64,000 nt of DNA from Tetrahymena thermophila SB210 (lineage: Eukaryota > Ciliophora > Oligohymenophorea > Hymenostomatida > Tetrahymenidae): NCBI RefSeq assembly GCF_000189635.1, contig NW_002476431.1:186001-250000 (forward strand). The letters run 5' to 3'. The notes below the pieces were generated by a model that did not search any database, was not told the DNA's origin, and saw only the letters and a list, made by a program, of their open reading frames with translations. Both the position numbers and the translations under genes were made by a program. Below are positions 48,099 through 60,210 of the stretch, piece after piece (the stretch's first letter is position 1; each line of letters begins with the position of its first letter).

Positions 48099-51000
48099 AT
48101 GGATGATATTAAAGAAGTCTTTGGCCGCATTAATGTAATTTATTTTTATAGATTTATCGAATAAAAAAGCAGTATAAAATAAATGGAAAAAAGACAATCA
48201 TCTCTAGCTTTTCATTATTATATTTGATGAGATTTATAATTAAATTTTCTAAACATGTGTCTAGGTAGCTATGATTAGGTTCAGTCATACTTTAGAATCA
48301 AAATTAAAAACCCTGCTTCATCAATTAAATGAAGGACTTAAAAAGCTAAAATAGAATAAAGAAGATGAGTAAAAGTAGATGTATTAAGACAAGCTTCTTC
48401 TATTGTTTCGTAAAACTCTAAGTGATTTAATGGTAATTTAAATAATTAAGAATTTAATTAAAATTGAGATAGAATTTATTTGAGAATAATAATTTGATAT
48501 AAACTTCAAAATAGAAAAATTGGGGAGCCTAAGAGTCAGAAGAAACAAGTAATAGCATTAAAGAGTTAGTTAAACTTATTTTTTGGTGTGCTAAGAAAGA
48601 AATTGTCCTAGTAAAGGATGCATTATGTAATTAATTAGATTAACAAAAAGCTTTTAAAATTTTTAATTTTTTCTCTACAAATTATATTTTAACAATATTT
48701 TTTTTTTTGCTTTTATTTGATACTAATAGCTTTTTCTGAAGACTTTTGTGATATGCTCTCTGTAAATGATTTAAGAGAGTTTATAGATACCTTCGAAAGC
48801 AGCATTCATACTATTAACTATGTAAATCTTTGAATGCTGATGATAATAAATTATTTAGATATCTAATAAATTTTTAAATAGCCTAAAATATTTTTTGTAT
48901 GTAAAGCTTTCAGAATAAGACAGTAATTATCCTTTAAAGATATGCAACGTTATTTTTAAAAAGTTAACTAGAACATATGATACTCGCCTTAGAGGAGAGT
49001 TACATATTTTTTTATCTAAAATTCTCCCCATATGTCATGCATCAGGTATTTGTTCTTTAAATAAAGTGTAGTGATAATTTCTTAAAATTTTCATAGGCTT
49101 GAAATCTAAAATTTGTACAGAAATTACAGCTCAATTAGAAAATGAAAGTGATATAGCTAAAAATCAAAACATTTAAGGAAACCAAATGGAGATTGAGGAA
49201 GATAAAAGCTAACCAGATAATATTACTTATTCTAATAAGGATTTCTATAAGAAATTTTGGACTCTATAAAAATACTTCTAAAATCCTTTTTGTGTAAAAG
49301 CAAAATTAAAAAAAAACTGTTAAATTAATTTAAAATATAAAATTTCAGCTAAGCACCAACGATGAGTTGTTAGACATAGATAAAAATAGTGCTGCTTCAT
49401 GTTCAACTAGCATGGAAGAAGAAGAAGTTGAAGAAGGTGAAGAGAAAATTATTGAGTCTAAAAAAGTAAAAGCAGTGTGTTCAGCCATTTAATTAGTACT
49501 AGATAGATTCAATCAAAATCCTATTTTTGAAAAGAGAGAAGCCAACATAAAGCCTTACATAAAATATTTGACAACTTATTCTCTTTTAGAAAAATAAGTA
49601 AATTGCTTTAGAATATAGATATTTAACATTTTAATTAGAAATGCTAACAGTAATTTATGTAATATTTAAAAGCTAAGTGACCCATTTTTTAGGAAGATAT
49701 GGCTACTCTAAGCTTTGCTTTTCTTTTATGCTATTTAAAATAAAACTAAAGATTTAGAAATTAAAAATATTGACTCTGAAGTAATGATTAACAAACAAAA
49801 CTTAGGTTTCAAAGAAAAAACATTTTATAATTAATTTAGATGGCATTGATAAAAACAACTGAAGAAAAAGTTAAAAAGACATTCATCTAGCTTCATGAAA
49901 ATTTGAAAGAAGAAATTAATTTTGAGAAACTTGATTTATTTTTTATAGATGAAAAAATTTGGGTAATATCTTAAGACATTTATTTGCTGTAGAAAATAAA
50001 AATAATTTTATTTAGGTTGAAAGAAAAGATATGCTTCCAAGATAAAATAAAGATGAGAAATTTAATTTCAAGAATCCTTGCGAAAAAACTAGAGAAATGA
50101 TAGAATATTATCATAAATCTATTTTAGTTGATAAGAAAGATAACTCTCAAAAAAGTGAATTTACATTTGATTCACATAAAATGTTACAGTAGAAGCAATT
50201 TGCAGAGATGGAAGCTTTTAAGAAAAAAATTATTCAAGACTGCAGCAAGACAGGAGGCAACTCAATAACTGAAGAAAGTAATGTGAGATAAATTCTTGGA
50301 AAAGAAATTTACTTCCCAATTAAAACAAATCCGATTCAGAAATCTGTTGGCTATTATATTAACTAAGTTATAGATTAATTAAAAGACTCTACAAGCGAAA
50401 AACTAGTTGATGATCCTGTAATAATTACTAATAAATTAAATTAAAACTTACATAAAATCCTTTACTCTTCACTGAATATAATTTAGTAATTTGATAGACA
50501 TTATAATATAAATAAAATAAGCAATACATACTTGCATTATTAAAGAATTGATTAATTTTTACTGAAGTATTTATTTTGTTTGCATCTTGATCTTACTAAC
50601 TATCTTACTTACTTAATTAGTTTGAGTAAGTATGGAATTTGATTTATATATTTTAGTGGAGTAGTATAAAAGAAAATTAGATGAATAATGATTTCTCTTA
50701 TAATATAAAGATATTTGTAACCAAAGCGATGAGGGCTTCTTTTAGGTATAATTTGAATTGGGTAGAAAAAGACAAAGAAAGTTTAAAGGATTTAGAAAAC
50801 TTTGCTAAGGAGTTTGAAGAAAAGGAAGTTGATAAATAAACTAAATAGGACAAAGAAAAGGAAAGAGATAAATCCACCAACAAGGAGTCTTAACAATAGC
50901 CTGAGTAAGTTTAAGCTGAAGATTTAAAAAAATCTAAAATAGATAAAACTGAAAAGAGCTCTAGAAGCAATAATGAAAACGATGAGAATCCTTAAGCAGA

Positions 51001-52835
51001 TTAATCTAGAAATACTAATTCTAGTGGAAGCAACTTTTCTTCAAGATAGGATGAAAAATCTAAGAGTCAACCATAAAAAATTTCGAGTATACAATATTTA
51101 TTATTTCTGCCAAGTTAACTTACATTTTATGAATCTATTAGATCAAAGTGAATCAAAATAAAATTAGGATTAACCGAAAAATAATAATAGTTCTAACAAT
51201 CAAAGTTCATCAAATGCAGAAAAAGTTAATTAGCCAAGTAATTCGAATAATATCAGCAAGAATTCAAATGATAATGAATAAAGGGGTAAACATAATGAAG
51301 ATAAGTAAAAAAAAGATGATAAAAATGAAAGGTAAAACTATAATAACGAAAATAGCAAATCAGATTTGAAAATAGATGAATCTAAAAATTCCCGTTAGGA
51401 TAATGAAAAAGAAAGAAGGATATCTTAAGAAAATAATAGATAACAGGGAGATGAAAAAGCAAATATTAAAGTAAGCGATGAATAGATAAATAATGAAAGA
51501 CCTCGTCAGAATAGATAAGAGAGTAATTTTTCAGATAGTAAAAACGAAGATGTTAAATCCTCAAGTAATAAGGAAGATAAATCTAAGAGTGATGACAAAA
51601 ATGAAAGAAGCAATCAAAATCAATCATAAAAGCAAGTGGTAATATATAGTCATATAAAAAATGTATTTGTAATTTTTATTTTAAAATATTCTTAATTTAT
51701 TGTTGAACAGAGTGATGATAAATACAAGAATAAAGTCGACAGTAAATAAAAAGATGAAAAACAGTAAATTGATGAAGAAAATAGAAGGTTTTAGTCATCT
51801 GAAGATAATAGGAAAACTTCAAAAGATGAAAGTAAGAGGTTTTATAATCAAGAAGATAATAGAAAGAATAATGATGAATCTCGTAAAAACAATGAAGATG
51901 GGCGTAAAAATATTGAAGACTAAGGTTTTGATAAAAATGACAACTAGAAATAATTTTAAGGAAATAATAATTCTAATCAGAACTCAATTAATATTAGCTC
52001 TTCTAAAAATAATAACTAATAATAATCAAATGCTTCTTCATCTTCATCATCATCTAAAAATGTAGACAGTCAAAAAAATGAACCTAAACAAGTATTTATA
52101 TATTATTAATTAATTAATTTCAATCATAAATTGGATGAATAAAAAATTATTTTAAAAATTAATTTATAGGGAGATGAGAGTAACAAATCATAAAACTAAG
52201 TTTCAAATAATAGCAACAATTAAGGCTCAGGAAACTTTAGTAATATGAACAATAATAATAACAGCAAACCATAGCTTAATCTTAAAAAGAATGATCCACC
52301 AAATGTTAGCTAGGTTAATTCTGGTAATAGCAGTGGAGGGAGAACTTAAGGAAGAAGTCGTTCAAAAGAAAAATAATCTAATACTTACTCTTCTAGCAGT
52401 GGATCTAGCAGAAACAATACTAATAATAGCAATAATAATTAGTACAGTTCAGGAGGTAATAATAATCCTAATGGCAACAATAGCAATTACAATTCAAATA
52501 GTAATTATCAATAAGGAGGAAATAGTTAATATTCTAACAGCAACTCTTATAATTCAAGTAAATATAATTAGCGCGATGACAGTAAATAAAACTCAGGATA
52601 TGGCTCATAAAACAATAATTATAATTAAGGAAATTACAATAAAGGAAATAACAGCAATAACAATAACTACTCAAATAAGAGAGATTATAATAATAACTCT
52701 TAATATGATAATAACAACAACAGTAACAATAACAAAAGAGATAATTATGATAGAAAGAATTTTTAGAATTCAAATTATTACAACAACAGAGGTAATGAAT
52801 ATGAGCCAGGTCCAAACAAAAGATAAAAAAATTGA
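48099..52835 (+). CDS. THOC1: THO complex subunit 1 (THOC1/Hpr1) with long Asn/Ser-rich C-terminal tail
   Basis: Core subunit of THO, the nuclear complex that couples transcription to mRNA packaging and export. Start MDDIKEVFGRIN, first intron 48135-48264. Diagnostic stretches are SEDFCDMLSVNDLREFIDTF; YPLKICNVIFKKLTRTYDTR with LRGELHIFLSKILPICHASG; and DFYKKFWTLQKYFQNPF, which match the conserved THOC1 RMCNDLLRRLS, GRIQLFLARLFPLSEKSG and KFWSLQDFFRNP blocks. The globular part ends near 50500. The frame meets TGA at 50640-50642, but a donor at 50629 (GTAAGTAT) paired with an acceptor ending at 50670 removes it in phase. The frame then continues through a Lys/Glu then Asn/Ser/Gly-rich tail ending NEYEPGPNKRQKN, TGA at 52833-52835. 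If that intron is not used, the tail region (ATG at 50681) would be a separate gene only about 40 bases away, which seems too close. Confidence 0.75.
50681..52835 (+). other. Disordered Lys/Glu- then Asn/Ser/Gly-rich region following THOC1
   Basis: Encodes about 600 residues of low-complexity protein interrupted by at least two introns (about 51640-51710 and 52091-52169). The first part is charged (KEKERDKSTNKES, EDKSKSDDKNERSN). The last 200 residues are rich in Asn, Ser, Gly and Tyr with RS-type spots (GRSRSKEKQS, SNYYNNRGNEYEPGP), similar in composition to prion-like RNA-binding tails. I treat it as the THOC1 tail; it could be a separate gene beginning MNNDFSYNIKIFV. Confidence 0.6.
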
Positions 52836-53369
52836 AATGAAATACCTAACTAACAATAATTAAATGTATTTTATTTTTTATTTTTAGAACCAAAAATTTA
52901 ATATTTTTGCATAATATTTTATTCGCTAAACCAAGAATTAATTTTTTAGTATCAAACTATTTTTTTGTGATTATTTTTTTAATCATAAACATTTAAAATG
53001 TTATTATATTTACTTTACAATTATTAATGATAAATTTATTTATCTAACTATAGTTTATTTATTTAATTAATTAATTATCTATTCATCTATTTATTCATAA
53101 AGCAAATAAACAAATATGTATGTATTTAATATTATGAGTAATTTTAGATTTAATTTATTTACAACATTTTAACTTTATTCCAATAGAAAAATAAAAAAAG
53201 TGAGTCAAATAAGAATTAAAAGATATTGTAGAATTTTGAAATCTGCTTTACAGCACATCGAAAAATTATACAAAAATAAAATAACTTAATATTTTATATA
53301 GTTATAATTGAATTGAATATTAGGTTTGTCAATAAATTTTAATATTTAGCATTAAAAAATAAACCTCCT
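52836..53369. other. Convergent intergenic spacer
   Basis: About 0.5 kb between the 3' ends of the THOC1 and Ca2+ ATPase genes. It holds short TTAA, TTCA and GTAT four-base runs around 53055-53130. No gene or RNA recognised. Confidence 0.5.
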
Positions 53370-56300
53370 TCAATGTCTTAAAGCCATTGGATGATTTACT
53401 AGAGCTGAATATCTTCTGGACATCGAAGCTTCGTCTCTATTTCCTTTTAGAGAAAGAACCCTTGAAAAATTATGCAAAGGATTAACCTTCTTTTTACCAA
53501 ACTAAGCACATTTTTCTTCACTCACAAATTTAAGACAGAATCCCCATACTAGTGAACCAACTCCGAATGCAATAGAAATTCCCCAATTACCTCCATTCAA
53601 ACCATTTTTATATATATAGAATGGTAATCCTCCAACTTGCATGATCAGAATTTATAAACCAATAATAAGAAGAAGAATAACAAAGAAAAGATAATTTTTA
53701 AATATTCCTTCAAATATATTTAACTCATCCCTTTTTTTTTAATAAAATTAATTTAAAAATCAATTCAATTTATTCTAATTTTGTTTACTAAAGCTTTCTT
53801 GCATTTAAGAAGTTAAAAATTTGCATCCAAACAAAGACATTAAAAACAGTTGAAAAATGTCTTGAAGGTTACTGATATTCGTCCCATACTACTTAATATT
53901 CTTTGGTTGTGCCGCTATAACTCCTCAATCGCCCTGAACAGACTAAAGTCATCTTTTCATTAGAGTATTTAGCTTTCCACCATTAAGTAGGATCATTATT
54001 AAAGAGTGTGTTGTTTCTTATTTAATCATCGAATGAGTCACTTACTTCAGGTAAGAAAGTTTCACCATTAAAAACAAGCACTATCATAATAACTAACTAG
54101 TAAATAGCTTGGCCAATTATATGCTTAAACATCTTTTTAGATACAATATATTCATCTCTGTTGTGAGGTTTTCTAAGCAATAGCTCTTCATGAGGTGGTT
54201 CAGTAGCCAAGGCAAGAGAAGCAAATGTATCCATAATTAAATTAATCCTTTAAAATTAATACAAGTTTATATTGCATATTAAATTAAAAATAAAAATAAT
54301 TAATTATTACCAAAGCATCTAAATAGGCTATAAAACTTCTTATTTAATAACGGCTGCACCTATTAGAGTAATAAACACAGCTACAATATTGACAGTGAGT
54401 TAGAACTAAAGGAATTTTTTAATTGAGTCGTAAATATTTCTACCCCATAAAACTGCAGCTACAATACTTTTGAAATTGTCATCAAGAAGAATGATAGCAG
54501 CAGCACTTCTTGCTACTTCTGTTCCAGCAATACCCTATTTTAGTATTTTTTTACATTTCTAAAATTAATTAATTATAAAAAAAATAAATTTACCATAGCA
54601 AAACCTACATCAGCTTTCTTTAAAGCTGGTGCATCATTTGTACCATCACCTGTAACAGCCACAACATGCTTTCTCTCTATCAAACCAACTACAAGTGCGT
54701 ATTTATCTTCGGGACGAGATCTAGCCATTACATCTATATCATTATATATTCTATCAAAAACCTCACCATTTTTAATAGTGTCTATTCTAAGTGGTTTGCC
54801 TGTTTCTTTAGCTTTTTCTGAGTCTCTTTCGCATCCACATTCGAAAGTTTAGCACTTTTTGCATACAATGCCACCAGTTAATTTTATGAACTCAACACCT
54901 TTGAAAAATTGTTTTAATTTTTTTTAAGTTTTAAATGATAAAAATATCAAATTTACCCTCTATAACTTGATATGGAGAAGATTTTTTTCCTTTTGTTAAA
55001 ATATTACAATCTCTAGCTATTGCTCTGGCAGTATCACTATTATCACCAGTGACCATTCTAACTTTAATTCCTGCATCTTGGCCTATTTTTTAAAAAAAAT
55101 AAATATTTTTAATCAAACAAACACTTCTGAACATTAGTTTAAAAAATGAATGTTACATTGCTTAACTGCTCCTGGTACTTCTTATCTTAGTATATCTTTA
55201 ATACCAAATATTGCAAGGCAAGTTAAATCTCTTGTTTCGATATCAAAAACACCAAGATGATCTTTAGTTTCTAAATCATCATTATCTTTTAATTCTTTGT
55301 AAGCTAGTACAATAGTACGAAGTGCATTATCAGCCATACTCTTAATGGCATTTTTCATAGTTTAAAGTTATTCTTCATCAATTTTACGAACTTCTTCGTT
55401 TTTCTTAGAAATAAATTTATTGCAGGCAGCTAAAACTAGTTCTGAAGCACCCTTTACAAGTAAAATTCTCTTACCATCAGAGTTAATAACAGTACTCATT
55501 CTTTTTCTAGCTGAACTGAAAGGGAAGGTAAGTTCTGGAACGAAGTTTTCTCTCCAAGTTTCATAATTTTAGTCAAATTTCTCTAACAATTTTAAAACTG
55601 CAACTTCAGTCTTAGAACCTTTTTCAGCTGGGCGTAAATCAGCGCTGCAATTAATTGCACATGATTATAAGAAAAGTTTAGTGAAAAACTTTCTTTCTTT
55701 GGATATATAATTTGACAAATCATCTTTTTCGTTATACTTATCGAATTCTTAAAGCTCTTCATTCCTAGATGCAATTAAAAAATAATGAAATAAATAGATT
55801 TAAAGCAAATATTTAAATTGATTTACCACCAACTAGTCAATGTCATGATATTTTGAGTGAGAGTTCCAGTTTTATCTGAGCAAATACAATCAGCTCCTCC
55901 CATAGTTTCGCAAGCCTGCAGCTTCCTAACAAGATTATTGTCTTTAAGCATTTTTTTGACTGAGTAAGCAAGAGAAAGTGTAACTGAAAGAGGGAGACCT
56001 TCTGGAATAGCAACAACAACTACAGTAATTCCAATAATAATAAAATTAAGCATCTCACCCCAATCTGAAGAGTTATCCCATTCATTATTTACAATTTTTT
56101 CAATAGCAAATCTTATAAAAAGAGCACCAACTATAGCAACAGCTGACTTTAAACCTAAATTACCAATATCCATAGCGATGGCTTCTAACTTTTCTTAAAG
56201 TGGAGTAGCTTCTGTTTCCTTTGCTTTTAATAACTTTGAGATCTTTCCTACACAACTGAAATCTCCAACAACGATAATAAGCATTTTACCTTATCCTGTC

Positions 56301-58788
56301 AAAATCTTTTAAGTATCATTAAAATAATTTAATTAAAATAAGTATCCAAATATATATTAATTACTCTCGTTCCCGAAAGTAAAACTGGTGAAGGAACGTC
56401 ATGACTAGTAGAAACATTCTTAGCTCCTTGCTAAATAATAAAGTCTCTTTTTTTAATGCAATCGCTAAAAGTAGATTTTTTAAGAGGATCGGTTTCTCCA
56501 GTCATTGCTGACTCATCAGTTGTTATTTCTGATGCTTCTAAGACTATTCCGTCAGCTGGTATTTCCATACCTTCAGTGAGTTCAACCAAGTCTCCAACCA
56601 TAACCAAAGACTAATGCAAATTTAGTTTTTGGCCATTTCTTATGATTGTGATTATTTTTCTTTTATCTGCCTCGCTATTTAGAACTAAAAATTATCTTTC
56701 CTTTATTAATAAAATAACTTATTTAACTTATTCTAAATTTATCTAAAATTCAACCTTTTGGTAATCATTAACAGATGTGACAGTTGCACAAACTAAAACT
56801 GCTACCAGAATAGCAACTCCTTCTACCCAAGCTGTGCTTCTGTGACTATCAGAAGCTGTACCTACTTCAATTGCAATAGAGAAAACTGCAGCTACTAAAA
56901 GAATTTTCAAAGTAAAATCTTAAAGAGCATCAAAAAATAGCTCGAAGAAACCCTTTGGAGGAGTTATTTCTTATCTATTGTTAGTAAATGCTTAATCACG
57001 CTCATTCATATCTCCCTCTGTTCCCGAAATACCTAAAATTAAAAATTTCATTAGTAATTATCAATAAAGGAATTCAATTTTATTAATAATTAAAGTTTAA
57101 AATAATAAATAAATAAATACCCTTTTTAAAGTCAGTTAAGAGATCTTCCTAGAATCTGTTAATTCCTCCTAAACTTTCTAAAATATCTATTTCTTCAGCA
57201 AAGTGTCTTTACTAAGCAGCTGAAGCAATACGAATTAATTAATTTCTTGATAGCTTGAAAGGGTGCATAGGGGTATCAAATTTAGGGTCAAGTTCTTCCT
57301 TAGGATGATCTTCATTATCTTTATCTGTTTTTTCATCTGCCTTATTTTAATGATTGTGATTTTAGGTTGGAGGGATCTCGATAACTTGGTGTCCTTAGTT
57401 ATGAATCTTTTATAAATTTGATAAACTTTTTTGTTCAGTAATTTGGTGTGACAGAATTTATTGCTAATAACTATCATCAAATTAATTAATATTGCTTGTC
57501 TTGAAAGTATCTTCGTTTATTTTTGATTGATAATGATTTTGCTAATTATTTATAATTCCTTAGCTTTGTTTTGCATTATTCTAATTTTTATTTTAAGGAC
57601 TATCATCAAAATTAGCGTTAGCACTCACCTTTTATCCTATCTATTCTTTGAATTATTATTATAAAATAAATTTTAGTAATTTTATAAATGAATATTATTT
57701 ATAATGTAAATTTATTATTTATAATAATTAGTAAATTTCTAAAATAGTTAATTAAGTTTAAAGATTTTCTAATAAAATTTAAAATTTTTATTAAAGAAAT
57801 TTTTTTTTTTTTTGAGAAGTAAAACTACCTTAAAAGTAAAAAACAAACTTTGGTAAGTAGAGAAAGTGAGGAGAAGTTTTTAATTATTTCTAAAAAAATA
57901 TTTGATTTTATATAACCAATTTTTTGAGAATTAATTACTTGGTTGAATAGGTAGAGGATCAAGCTTTTACTTTAATTTGTGGTGAGAGTCTTCATTAATG
58001 TGATCTTGATTATGTTTCTTCTATTCGTAAACTGGAGATTAAATAGGTTGCACTTCTTGAAACTTCAAAGGGTGGCCTCCGATTTAATTTGCTAATGGGT
58101 TATTACCCTTTTGCTTTTAGTAACTGCCTGAATTGTCATCATCCTCTTTTGAAGTCTCGTGGTAATATTAATTAGCATGATTTTCTTGCTACTAACTATT
58201 TATTTTACTCTGGCTTTACACATCAGGTTAGCTCTTATTTTATTTCTACTCTGCAACTTTTGAATGGTTAGACTAATTGATTGGAATTTTTTCTTCGTCT
58301 TGATCGTATCGGAGAGGAGAAATATTGCGACTTTGCTCGTTTAAAAGATTTTAGGCGTTATGCTGGGCATAGTTATTACTTTTTTTAGAATTTTCCTTAT
58401 CTGATGATACTTTACTCTCCAATTATTCTATCCCATAGTCTTCTTTGTTACTTGAGCTCAAATTATTATTTCCATTCTTTTAATTAAGCATTTCATTATC
58501 AGATTTGAAGCTACTTTTAATATTTGTATCCTCGTTTTCCTCTTCAACATTCAAAAGACCATTATTAAGGCCTTTTTGTTCCAAATTTTAATAGCTATTG
58601 GTGGCTTCATTTTAGTTTTCATTGAAGTCTTCAAATTGTTATAGCACATTTTAATTTTGCTATATCTCCAATTGCTGAGAAGAAAGGTTTATGTTATTCC
58701 CAGCTTCTGCATCACCTATGCTTTGAGTACCTTCCTTAAAAAAGTTATCTTCCTTCTTAAAGGGTTCATCATTAAAATTATCTTCCAT
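53370..58788 (-). CDS. Plasma-membrane-type (P2B) Ca2+-transporting ATPase with long N-terminal extension
   Basis: P-type ATPase that expels Ca2+ from the cytosol. Landmarks in order: [19 protein letters not shown] (M1), [19 protein letters not shown], actuator domain, [17 protein letters not shown] (M4 Ca2+ site with PEGL), [11 protein letters not shown] with the phosphorylated Asp at about 55870, [35 protein letters not shown] (hinge), then [17 protein letters not shown] (M6). The protein ends [11 protein letters not shown] at 53372-53370. About eight introns. The canonical body begins near [20 protein letters not shown]. Before it, an Asn/Gln/Ser-rich, charged extension of some 400 residues starts [20 protein letters not shown] at 58788 and joins across a 293-base intron (57938-57646) in phase. 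Without that join the upstream part would be a separate gene and the pump would lack an ATG nearby. The C-terminal tail after the last helix is short, about 60 residues. Confidence 0.85.
57646..57938 (-). other. Inferred intron joining the N-terminal extension to the Ca2+ ATPase
   Basis: Read on the minus strand, donor GTAATTAATTC after codons for PIQP and acceptor AATTCAAAG before AATAGATAGG. The text between is much more AT-rich than its flanks and contains poly(A) and poly(T) runs. The join is phase-compatible (one base carried over) and gives an open frame into [14 protein letters not shown]. Not supported by transcript data. Confidence 0.55.
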
Positions 58789-60210
58789 GTTAAAAGTTAA
58801 ATAAACCTTGCTTGAAAATTTTTATTTATTTACCCTCTTTTTTGTTTAGCGTTACTATTTCCTTTTTTATTAATAATTTGATGAGTTGATTTTTTTATTA
58901 AAGCAATATATGTTTATTTAATCTTTCTTGAAACCAGTTATTTTTAATATTGTCGTTTATAGTTATATATATGAATTATAAATATGATTATTGCTTTATT
59001 TATATTTAATACAATCAATAAATAAGATTGTTTATTATTATTTCCTACCATTTTTTTCGAATTTGCACTTTTTACAAACTAAATTCACTTTCTTAGCTTA
59101 TTTTAATAAAAATTTGCATATCTCTCAATTAATGCTCACACTTTTGCATTTTGAGTTTATTGTGAAGTTTTCAGTCAAATAATTATCGATTTTATCTAAC
59201 TAAATTTTTATTTTGATTCGTAATTTGGGAAAGTAGTTACTTTTAATAATAAATGAATACATAGTAATACATTTCAAATAATAACTCCAAATAAATTTAT
59301 ATAACTTACTGAATTTTTATAAATCAAAAAATCGATTCGCTTATATGCAAATTAGTTTGCATGAAGAGTTTTACTTCATAATTCATTTAATATATATTTT
59401 TTAAACTTATATTGAATTAGAATATTATATATTTTTATTTTGATAAAATTCTTGATGAACTAAATTATTTATTTTAGTTTGTTTATTTTTTTACAATAAT
59501 CATATTCTTCATTAATTTTAAAATAAGAGGTATGTATGGTAGTTATTTTTTATATTTTTTAGAATTAAATTCATTTTTAAGATGTTTCTAAATAGTAATG
59601 AAAAATTAATCTTTGATTATAATGGCAAAACATAATTTTTAAAGTTACAACTTTGATTATAAATTTTTTATTTATTTTTAGAATCATTAAAATTAACTCA
59701 TGACTTGTTTGTCTATTTGATTGATATTTGATTTCACTAATAAACAAGAATTTGGAAACAATCAAAAGTTAAGTAGGATTTTTTTATTAAAACTTTATTT
59801 TAAAAATAAAATTTTCAAATTAACTTATTTGATGAAAATAAAATAAGTGCACGCTCATCATAGACTTTTAATATTAACATTTTCTAAAAAAATAATCCAT
59901 TCATTCATCCAAATTTTCATTTAAGATTTTTTGTAATTTTAAAATCTAAAATGCTTAGTAAAATAAGAAAAATTTTTTAAACTATAATTGTATGAATTAC
60001 GAAATTGCTATTTGCAAATTTTTTACTAATTTATTTTTTTAATTCATTCATTTTTTTCTGCTAAGATCATACTTTACCTATTTATATATCAGAATAAATT
60101 TTATCATTTTTTGGTTTTGATATTTATTTTTATGAATTACTTAATTCAAAAATATCTTTTATTTTTTCGCATTTATCAGAATTAGTAGAAAACAAAGAAT
60201 AAAATATAAA
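58789..60210. other. Divergent intergenic region
   Basis: About 1.4 kb between the divergent Ca2+ ATPase and ABCC transporter genes, expected to hold both promoters. AT-rich, with no recognisable coding exon, RNA gene or repeat array. Confidence 0.5.

Noticed and set aside
52291-52863. A long plus-strand frame without TAA/TAG, rich in Ile/Thr, and a minus-strand frame rich in Tyr/Cys.
   Set aside because: Both are shadow frames of the Asn/Ser-rich tail. The frame in phase with splice sites and rich in GGN, AGC and AAT codons is the coding one.
57630-57640. GTGAGTGC on the minus strand resembles a strong splice donor.
   Set aside because: Using it would remove the frame that leads into the Ca2+ ATPase, whereas reading through it gives a continuous frame ([10 protein letters not shown]).
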